Source: Nitrosopelagicus sp964511265 (lineage in GTDB: Archaea > Thermoproteota > Nitrososphaeria > Nitrososphaerales > Nitrosopumilaceae). Taken from it: DNA of 11,449 nt. The notes beneath the pieces were generated by a model. The model had not been told where the DNA came from. It worked only from the letters and a program-made list of their open reading frames with translations, and searched no databases. Position 1 is the first letter of the stretch. Every line of letters begins with the position of its first letter. The DNA is taken from positions 1 to 11,449 of the forward strand of contig CAZEES010000028.1 of NCBI GenBank assembly GCA_964511265.1, given 5' to 3'. The position numbers and the translations under genes are program-made. Shown here in pieces: positions 6,694-11,449 of this stretch.

Positions 6694-8436
6694 CTATTCA
6701 TCTGCAGATTCACCACGACCCAAATCGCCCATGCCGTACTCATCCATCACTTCGTCACGCTTTGCATCAAGTTGGTTAATCTCTTGTTCTTCGCGTTTTT
6801 CATCACCTTGGTAAACAGTTCGAATTGGCCATGGAATTCTAATGTCATATTTCTTAAACTCTTCATACATGATTAGCCGCATATCGCTTTTTGTCTTGAA
6901 CTGCGCACCATAATCTCTAACGTAAACCCACATTGAAAAGTCCAAGGCTGAATCATTGAATTTATCAAATCTTACAACTGGTTGTGTTACATCCACATGT
7001 ATGTCCTTGTCACATCCACAGCTAGGTTGATTTTCTTCAAGATATGGGCATCTGTTTTGTCTTACTAGGTGTCTTCCTTTAGCATCTTTGGCTTCAATCA
7101 TTGCACGTTTCCCAATTTTAACTAGAATTGATGTAACTTGTCTTGGATTATTCAAATAAGAAACGCCAACCTTTACTACCGCAGGAACGAGTTTGATCTC
7201 TTTTGTATAATTGATTATTTCTGCACTAACTAATTGTCGTGTTGGAATAATTGCAACTGATTCATTTAATCCGTGGCGGATGTATGTGACTCTTGGTGTA
7301 ATCTTATGCACATACCCGTTATATCCACTTTCTAGCTGAACTCTATCTCCTTCTTTAACAACCTTATCTTTTCTAATTAGAATATATGAAAAGTAATTCT
7401 CTAGTGTTTCTTTGAGTGCCAGCCCGACACCAAATGCAAGTCCACCTGTCGCAGTAGCTAAAACTATTAGATCAACTTGCCACCAAGATACCACTCCGAT
7501 TATTACTCCAACAAAAATTAGAATTGGTAAAACTTGTTTTGCAGACTTTGGAACGCCTTCTTTTTGTTTTCTTGAATGTCCAGGTGGCTTGTTTCCAGAA
7601 ATAATTGGATCAAATCCAGAATTTCTTTTCTGCTCTCTCCAAATATCTATTGGATAAATCTCCTCAGGAATTACCCCTGGGAATAATTTTCTTCCAGATG
7701 CGTTATTCCCACTTGTGCAATAATTAAAATATTTTTCATATTTCTTACGTTCGGATTTTTTCCACTGTTCAAATGGGTCTTTGACATTTTTTTCATAACT
7801 TCCAACTGGATTTCCTTGAGATGTTCGAAAAGTCTCCAGATATTGCATTCCTTGTTCTGTTTGCAAATATGTATTGAATTCTTCTTCCGTTAGGTCATCT
7901 GGCTTTTGTTTTGGTGGAATCCATTTGTATAATTTATGGAAAAAATCATCATCATCATCTGGAAATCCTCTCATCTCTCTCCACGCTTCAAAGTCTTCAC
8001 GCTCAAGAACTGAACTATCTCGTTTTGTTAGTGCTATTGGAACCAATTGCGAAATTGTATATCCAATTACCAAAATGTTTAATGTATTTAGCATCTTTGC
8101 AAAAACTTCACTTGGTGCAAGCTCTCCTTCGACTTGTGGAATTGTTGATTCTTCATCAAATAATTCAAAGGCTTGGATGTACATGTTGACTGATGAAATT
8201 AGGGCAATTGCCAAAAACGGCAAAATTATCTTTCTTGCAAATCTTGCAACGTGTGGTTTTGTATGATTAAATTTTTGAGTTTTTACCCAAAAAGAAAATT
8301 TTCTATAAACAAGACTAATTATGATAACTCCAATGATTAATGCAACCACAGCTAATTGCAAAGAAACTGAAGATGCAATCAACTGTGAAACTGTATCAAA
8401 CTGACCAATTGAAATTTGACTAACTTCTTCTACCAT
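6694..8436 (-). CDS. MscS-family mechanosensitive ion channel with large cytoplasmic loop
   Basis: MscS channels open under membrane tension and release solutes after osmotic downshock. The protein has 580 residues, about twice E. coli MscS. Predicted membrane segments lie at about 26-44, 69-88, 116-136, 303-319 and the pore helix 323-352. The pore helix carries the Gly/Ala-rich ATGGLAFGVGLALKETLENY, followed by DKVVKEGDRVQL of the beta domain. A hydrophilic stretch (137-300) containing DDDDD (160-164) precedes the pore and is placed in the cytoplasm if the pore has normal orientation. Within the C-terminal domain, residues 443-480 look like an insertion with C463, C473, C475 plus H456 and H480, before PVVRFDKFNDSALDF, which aligns with the usual MscS strand. 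The charged tail (545-580) is probably flexible. The N-terminus begins at ATG 8436, with AGGA just before it. Ion selectivity cannot be read from sequence. Confidence 0.9.
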   Translation of the reverse strand: MVEEVSQISIGQFDTVSQLIASSVSLQLAVVALIIGVIIISLVYRKFSFWVKTQKFNHTKPHVARFARKIILPFLAIALISSVNMYIQAFELFDEESTIPQVEGELAPSEVFAKMLNTLNILVIGYTISQLVPIALTKRDSSVLEREDFEAWREMRGFPDDDDDFFHKLYKWIPPKQKPDDLTEEEFNTYLQTEQGMQYLETFRTSQGNPVGSYEKNVKDPFEQWKKSERKKYEKYFNYCTSGNNASGRKLFPGVIPEEIYPIDIWREQKRNSGFDPIISGNKPPGHSRKQKEGVPKSAKQVLPILIFVGVIIGVVSWWQVDLIVLATATGGLAFGVGLALKETLENYFSYILIRKDKVVKEGDRVQLESGYNGYVHKITPRVTYIRHGLNESVAIIPTRQLVSAEIINYTKEIKLVPAVVKVGVSYLNNPRQVTSILVKIGKRAMIEAKDAKGRHLVRQNRCPYLEENQPSCGCDKDIHVDVTQPVVRFDKFNDSALDFSMWVYVRDYGAQFKTKSDMRLIMYEEFKKYDIRIPWPIRTVYQGDEKREEQEINQLDAKRDEVMDEYGMGDLGRGESADE

Positions 8437-8461
8437 TCCTACTGTTTTTTTAATAATCCTG

Positions 8462-8471
8462 AACTTAAGTT
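8462..8471 (-). promoter_or_regulatory. Ten-base palindrome AACTTAAGTT upstream of the MscS gene
   Basis: A perfect palindrome centred about 30 nt before the MscS ATG, in the divergent intergenic region. It resembles the CTTAAG boxes before prs and cysC and could be the TATA element (with a leader of a few bases) or a regulator-binding site. The two cannot be told apart by eye. Confidence 0.35.
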
Positions 8472-8510
8472 ATGGATTTGTCGTAGAGTTTACAAAAAAG
8501 TGTCAAAATT

Positions 8511-8519
8511 TTTATAAAT
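8511..8519 (+). promoter_or_regulatory. Strong TATA box (TTTATAAAT) of the KamA-like gene
   Basis: The best TATA match in the window. Its centre (8515-8516) predicts a transcript start near 8541-8545, right at an ATG at 8545 that opens a six-codon frame, and about 22 nt before the KamA-frame ATG at 8567. An upstream in-frame TTG at 8519 lies inside the box and so cannot be the start. Confidence 0.65.
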
Positions 8520-8544
8520 TGACCCTCTTTCATCTCCTTCATTC

Positions 8545-8565
8545 ATGGCAGATCCTAAAGTTTAA
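8545..8565 (+). other. Six-codon leaderless upstream frame, or N-terminus of a frameshifted KamA
   Basis: ATG 8545 opens M-A-D-P-K-V-stop, ending at TAA 8563-8565, one base before the KamA-frame ATG at 8567. The TATA box at 8511-8519 places transcription start at or next to this ATG. It may be a regulatory mini-frame with re-initiation at 8567. Alternatively, removing one A from 8564-8565 would read MADPKVYMGFCLKYG straight into the KamA frame, so a sequencing or natural single-base indel is possible. Confidence 0.4.
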
Positions 8566-8566
8566 C

Positions 8567-9964
8567 ATGGGTTTTTGCCTAAAATATGGAGTGGCGCAAA
8601 CAAATCAACAGGAATCCATCTGGACAGTAGATTCTTCACCATCAATTCAATCAATTACTCTTGCAAATTTGAGAAAACTCCCACAAATTCAAAATTTCTC
8701 AGAAGAGCAAATCTTTGAGATGGAGGTAGTTGGAAATGTACTGCCTTTCAAGGCAAACAACTATGTTATCGAACAACTCATTGATTGGGATAATGTCCCA
8801 GGCGACTCAATGTTCAATCTAACATTCCCACAAAAGAACATGCTAAAACCAGAACATTATGACATGATGGCCTCTGTTTTGAAAAATGATCCTGATAGAA
8901 AACAAATCCAAGAAATGGCAAACACAATCAGACTGGAATTAAATCCACATCCTGCAGGTCAAATGGAACTAAATGTCCCAATACTAAAAGACGGAACAAA
9001 ACTTTACGGAATGCAACATAAATACAAAGAGACGGCTCTCTTCTTCCCAAGCCAAGGGCAAACCTGTCATGCATACTGTAGTTTCTGTTTTAGATGGCCA
9101 CAATTTGTTGGCATGGATGAGATGAAATTTGCTATGAAAGAAGGCGATGATTTAGCACAATATGTAAAGGAACATCCTGAAATCTCAGATATTTTGTTCA
9201 CTGGAGGAGATCCAATGATCATGAAAGCAAGTTTGTTTGCCACGTATGTTGACAAACTATTGGATGCAGATTTACCAAATCTTAAAACAATCCGAATCGG
9301 AACAAAGGCTTTGTCTTATTGGCCATACAAATTCATCTCAGATAACGATGCTGAAGAGACACTTGAAACATTTAGACGAATTAACTCCAAAGGAATTCAT
9401 GTGGCCATCATGGGCCACTTTAACCATTTAGCAGAATTAAAAACTGGTGCGGTTAAACTTGCAATCAAAAACGTTCGTGAAACTGGAGCACAAATCAGAA
9501 CCCAATCTCCTCTTTTAACTAACATAAATGATGACGCAGAGATGTGGGCTAAGATGTGGCAAAAGCAAGTAGATCTTGGATGTATTCCATATTACATGTT
9601 TGTTGTAAGAGATACTGGTGCACAGCACTACTTTGGAGTACCTCTAATCAAAGCACATGAAATCTTCCAACAAGCAATTCAAAAAGTAAGTGGATTAGCT
9701 AGAACAGTTAGAGGACCAAGTATGTCAGCTACTCCTGGAAAGGTACAGATTGATGGAGTAGCCGAAGTAAATGGAACCAAAGTTATTGTACTTAGAATGC
9801 TTCAAGGAAGAAATCCAGAGTGGGTAAACCGTCCATTCTTTGCAAAATATGATGAAAATGCAATCTGGCTAGATGATCTAAAACCTGCATTTGAAGACAA
9901 GTTCTTTTTTGAAGATGAACTAAAGCAGATTAAAGAACAAAAAATGAAAAACATGACAAGTTAA
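8567..9964 (+). CDS. KamA-family radical SAM/PLP aminomutase-like enzyme, substrate uncertain
   Basis: From ATG 8567 there are 465 residues, slightly longer than lysine 2,3-aminomutase (about 416-470). The family uses a [4Fe-4S] cluster, SAM and PLP to move an alpha-amino group to the beta carbon. The radical SAM triad is TCHAYCSFC (C167, C171, C174), followed by FRWPQF and the SAM-contact motif FTGGDP (211-216). The PLP lysine is K392 in SATPGK. Comparing from memory with lysine 2,3-aminomutase, gap-free between PYY and the PLP lysine, the two Asp that hold the substrate's epsilon-amino group (D293, D330 in Clostridium) become R348 and S385. In glutamate 2,3-aminomutase they become Lys and Asn, so an acidic substrate is plausible; beta-glutamate is a known archaeal solute. 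GTG 8591 is an alternative start. No lysine acetyltransferase (ablB) is nearby. Confidence 0.85.
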   Translation: MGFCLKYGVAQTNQQESIWTVDSSPSIQSITLANLRKLPQIQNFSEEQIFEMEVVGNVLPFKANNYVIEQLIDWDNVPGDSMFNLTFPQKNMLKPEHYDMMASVLKNDPDRKQIQEMANTIRLELNPHPAGQMELNVPILKDGTKLYGMQHKYKETALFFPSQGQTCHAYCSFCFRWPQFVGMDEMKFAMKEGDDLAQYVKEHPEISDILFTGGDPMIMKASLFATYVDKLLDADLPNLKTIRIGTKALSYWPYKFISDNDAEETLETFRRINSKGIHVAIMGHFNHLAELKTGAVKLAIKNVRETGAQIRTQSPLLTNINDDAEMWAKMWQKQVDLGCIPYYMFVVRDTGAQHYFGVPLIKAHEIFQQAIQKVSGLARTVRGPSMSATPGKVQIDGVAEVNGTKVIVLRMLQGRNPEWVNRPFFAKYDENAIWLDDLKPAFEDKFFFEDELKQIKEQKMKNMTS

Positions 9965-9969
9965 AATAT
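9961..9969 (+). promoter_or_regulatory. TATA-like box (TTAAAATAT) of the 109-residue gene
   Basis: Centred about 26 nt before ATG 9991 and overlapping the stop codon of the KamA-like gene (9962-9964). This position predicts a leaderless transcript separate from the upstream gene. Confidence 0.45.
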
Positions 9970-9990
9970 GGATTTTATTTGTGATATGAT

Positions 9991-10320
9991 ATGAGAAAAG
10001 AATTTGTAGTTATGAGAATTGATGCAGCGCCGGATGGCTCTCCATACGTTCTAGTCACTCTTTCTCTAGCAAAAGACATGGCAGAAGGAAATCAACCTTC
10101 GAACCCATCTACACCAAATGTTATGGGATTTTCAAATATGGACGACATGATGAAAAATCTAAACAAAATGATCGCAGGTGGAGGAATGGGTATGATGGGT
10201 GGTGGAGCTCCAGGAACAACTTCTATCAAACTAGAGATGCATGAATACAAACAACTCGCATTATCTGTAGGAGATAAAGTAAGCCTAGATATCTCAAAGG
10301 TAGAATCTCTAGGCGTATAG
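9991..10320 (+). CDS. Conserved-looking 109-residue protein with Gly/Met-rich linker
   Basis: I do not firmly recognise this protein. The N-terminal part (1-28, EFVVMRIDAAPDGSPYVLVTLSL) and C-terminal part (77-109, TSIKLEMHEYKQLALSVGD and on) look like beta-rich halves of one small domain. They are joined by a linker (30-76) with eight Met between 45 and 69 and the run AGGGMGMMGGGAPG. There is no signal peptide or Cys, so it is probably cytosolic. The overall design recalls archaeal arcadin-1-like small proteins, but this is a weak impression from memory and no crenactin gene is in view. It lies 26 nt behind the KamA-like gene with its own TATA-like box. Met-rich copper binding is conceivable in this copper-rich lineage, without direct evidence. 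Confidence 0.75.
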   Translation: MRKEFVVMRIDAAPDGSPYVLVTLSLAKDMAEGNQPSNPSTPNVMGFSNMDDMMKNLNKMIAGGGMGMMGGGAPGTTSIKLEMHEYKQLALSVGDKVSLDISKVESLGV

Positions 10321-10325
10321 ATCTC

Positions 10326-10332
10326 TTTAAAA
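10326..10332 (+). promoter_or_regulatory. TATA-like box (TTTAAAA) of the micro-protein/hemerythrin pair
   Basis: TTTAAAA is centred exactly 26 nt before ATG 10355, the expected archaeal TATA-to-start distance for a leaderless message. It supports the 32-codon frame there as a real gene and the head of a two-gene operon. Confidence 0.5.
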
Positions 10333-10354
10333 CTCTGAAATTTCTATAATTTTC

Positions 10355-10453
10355 ATGGGCGATAAATCCGATGAAATGGTTCAAAACCTCAAGATGGAAC
10401 TAGATATTTACAAAGAAAAAATAAAATCCCTTTTCTCAAAGTCAAAAAATTAG
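10355..10453 (+). CDS. 32-residue leaderless micro-protein upstream of hemerythrin
   Basis: ATG 10355 opens a 32-codon frame ending at TAG 10451-10453, in the otherwise empty 137-nt gap between two genes. The product starts MGDKSDEMVQNLKMELDIYK and ends in a Lys/Ser-rich tail. It is highly charged and looks like a single amphipathic helix with coiled-coil character (V9, L12, L16, Y19, I23, L26). No TM segment or Cys is present. A TTTAAAA box lies 26 nt upstream. The hemerythrin gene begins only 4 nt after its stop, so the two are co-transcribed and may be translationally coupled. It might instead be a translated leader controlling hemerythrin rather than a functional protein. I recognise no family. 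Confidence 0.6.
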   Translation: MGDKSDEMVQNLKMELDIYKEKIKSLFSKSKN

Positions 10454-10457
10454 AACT

Positions 10458-10997
10458 ATGAGTGCCAGTGAGTTTCTACGTAATGAACATCAAGATATTA
10501 TGCGTCTTGAAAAATTAGTTACAAAATGTTCAAAATCTCTTTATGATGGCACTGATATCCCATTTTCTCATATTGATAAGATTAATTTTCTTATCGCTGA
10601 ATTTTTAGATTCTATTCATTTTACAAGAGAAGAAGGTTCCTATTTCCCATGCGTTGCAACATATGATCATTTGAATAAAGAAATTCGTGAATTACTAATT
10701 GAACATGAGTTTAGTAGAAATGTTGCAAAACAAATATCAGAAAATCTCAAACAATGGAAACAGGGTCTAGATAAGCGTGAGCCTGTTGCCAGATTCCTTA
10801 GAACATATTCAATTTTTCTGATAGAACACATGAAAAGAGAAGAAGCATTTTTTGAAAAAGCAGAACAAGAGATTCTGTCAAAAGAAGAAGAACAAGAAAT
10901 GTTTGAACAATTCCAATCAATCTCAGCGATCGCAGAAAAAGTAACTTCTCTTTTGGAAGATATTGATTATCTAGAAGAACAAGACTGGGCAAAATAA
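10458..10997 (+). CDS. Hemerythrin-like (HHE domain) di-iron protein
   Basis: This 179-residue, all-helical, cytosolic protein carries the hemerythrin metal-ligand pattern: H11 in NEHQDI, H54 and E58 in IHFTREEG, H83 in IEHEFS, and H124 and E128 in IEHMKREEAFF. Spacing by helix fits a four-helix bundle with a di-iron (or other metal) site, then an acidic C-terminal helix (138-179). Hemerythrin-like proteins bind O2, sense redox state, or protect iron and NO chemistry; which applies here cannot be read from sequence. It follows the 32-residue micro-protein by 4 nt and shares its promoter. Start ATG 10458 gives MSASEFLRNEHQDI, in line with HHE proteins, which place the first ligand His near residue 10. 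A free-standing protein without a fused signalling domain. Confidence 0.88.
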   Translation: MSASEFLRNEHQDIMRLEKLVTKCSKSLYDGTDIPFSHIDKINFLIAEFLDSIHFTREEGSYFPCVATYDHLNKEIRELLIEHEFSRNVAKQISENLKQWKQGLDKREPVARFLRTYSIFLIEHMKREEAFFEKAEQEILSKEEEQEMFEQFQSISAIAEKVTSLLEDIDYLEEQDWAK

Positions 10998-10998
10998 C

Positions 10999-11007
10999 AT
11001 TCTTAAG
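10999..11007 (+). promoter_or_regulatory. TATA-like box (ATTCTTAAG) of cysC
   Basis: The CTTAAG core is centred about 26 nt before the cysC ATG at 11031, right after the hemerythrin stop codon. The same core occurs upstream of prs and the MscS gene. Confidence 0.4.
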
Positions 11008-11030
11008 CGGTAATTTTACTGTCATTTACA

Positions 11031-11449
11031 ATGGCCTTTTGTTTATGGATGACCGGATTGCCTTGTTCAGGTAAGACTACAATAGTAAGAAAACTTGCTG
11101 AAACCATACCAAATTTAGCCATCTTAGATGGAGATGAACTAAGAGAATGGTTCTCACCAAAGGATTTTTCAAAAGAAGCAAGAGATGAGCACAACAGAAG
11201 AGTTGCTCATTTGTCAAAATTGCTTCTAAAACACAATGTTCCAATGGGCGTATCACTGATTAGTCCATACAAGGAAAACCGTGCAAATGCAAGAGAGATA
11301 ATTGGCGATGATACAAAATTCTTCGAAGTTTATGTCAATGCTTCACTGGCACAATGTGAAGAGCGTGATGTCAAAGGAATGTATGCCAAAGCCCGCTCTG
11401 GAGAGATTAAGGGATTTACCGGAATCGACGACCCATATGAGGCACCAGA
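11031..11449 (+). CDS. cysC: Adenylylsulfate (APS) kinase, 3' end beyond the window
   Basis: Phosphorylates adenosine 5'-phosphosulfate to PAPS, for sulfate assimilation or sulfotransferases. The visible 139 residues contain the P-loop GLPCSGKTT (9-17), LDGDELRE (32-39) with the APS-kinase DGD, the SLISPYKENRANAR segment (75-88), ERDVKGMYAKAR (111-122), and FTGIDDPYEAP (129-139), all classical for CysC. The family is usually about 180-200 residues, so some 40-60 are missing past the right edge; no break is seen. No N-terminal ATP sulfurylase fusion is present, and the ATG at 11031 lies about 26 nt behind a TATA-like box. Other sulfate-assimilation genes, if linked, would lie to the right. Confidence 0.93.
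   Translation, partial: MAFCLWMTGLPCSGKTTIVRKLAETIPNLAILDGDELREWFSPKDFSKEARDEHNRRVAHLSKLLLKHNVPMGVSLISPYKENRANAREIIGDDTKFFEVYVNASLAQCEERDVKGMYAKARSGEIKGFTGIDDPYEAP

Noticed and set aside
7874..8266. A 130-codon open frame on the plus strand inside the MscS gene.
   Set aside because: It is a shadow of a well-supported gene; its Ser-rich composition mirrors the antisense codons and it has no recognisable motif.
8519..8566. TTG at 8519 as the start of the KamA-like gene (adding 16 residues).
   Set aside because: The codon lies in the TATA box TTTATAAAT and upstream of the predicted transcript start; the added residues look unlike a domain N-terminus.
8591..8593. GTG 8591 as the KamA-like start.
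   Set aside because: Possible, but no ribosome-binding site supports it and it lies too far from the TATA box for leaderless use; ATG 8567 is preferred, without certainty.
10798..11194. Two minus-strand frames across the hemerythrin and cysC genes.
   Set aside because: They are antisense to genes with clear motifs and show no promoter or family signature.
1..11449. CRISPR arrays, insertion sequences, attachment sites, integrases or a defence island.
   Set aside because: No direct-repeat array, terminal inverted repeats, transposase or integrase motifs were seen. The tRNA-Pro 3' end has no visible duplicate elsewhere in the window.

Overview
The window most resembles the chromosome of an AT-rich, Nitrosopumilus-like ammonia-oxidising archaeon (Nitrososphaerota/Thaumarchaeota). 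Four things support this. Translation and RNA-end enzymes are of archaeal type: class I CCA-adding enzyme, ThpR, the UPF0200/UPF0201 pair and a COG2112 kinase. A tRNA-Pro gene lacks an encoded CCA. Shine-Dalgarno sites are almost absent, and TATA-like boxes lie about 26 nt before start codons, as expected for leaderless mRNAs. Several small proteins also have a thaumarchaeal look. The assignment is inferred from gene content and style; no search was run.

Layout. Positions 1-102 hold the 5' part of a small minus-strand Cys/His protein, divergent from tRNA-Pro(GGG) at 157-231 across one symmetric TATA-like box. Positions 243-2875 are a minus-strand operon with overlapping genes, transcribed thpR -> cca -> predicted kinase; it converges on the tRNA. 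Positions 2940-3871 are a plus-strand pair, a P-loop nucleotide-kinase-like protein (UPF0200) and an exosome-associated family protein (UPF0201), coupled by ATGA. A small membrane-anchored protein (3949-4236) follows and meets tRNase Z (4238-5134, minus) tail to tail with one base between. Upstream of tRNase Z on the minus strand lie PRPP synthetase (5145-6020), a YdjM/DUF457-like membrane protein (6046-6660) and a large MscS-family channel (6694-8436).

From 8567 everything reads plus: a KamA-family radical SAM/PLP aminomutase-like enzyme, a 109-residue Gly/Met-rich protein, a 32-residue leaderless micro-protein, a hemerythrin-like protein directly behind it, and the start of APS kinase (cysC), cut by the right edge.

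The window is mainly housekeeping. tRNA 3'-end maturation recurs (tRNase Z, CCA enzyme, ThpR, a tRNA gene), beside nucleotide and sulfate activation (PRPP synthetase, APS kinase). I see no mobile element, CRISPR array or defence island. The least ordinary points are: substrate-pocket changes in the KamA-like enzyme together with its confusing start region; the micro-protein paired with hemerythrin; Asn in place of an expected catalytic Asp in the CCA enzyme; and a cysteine-bearing insertion in the MscS channel.
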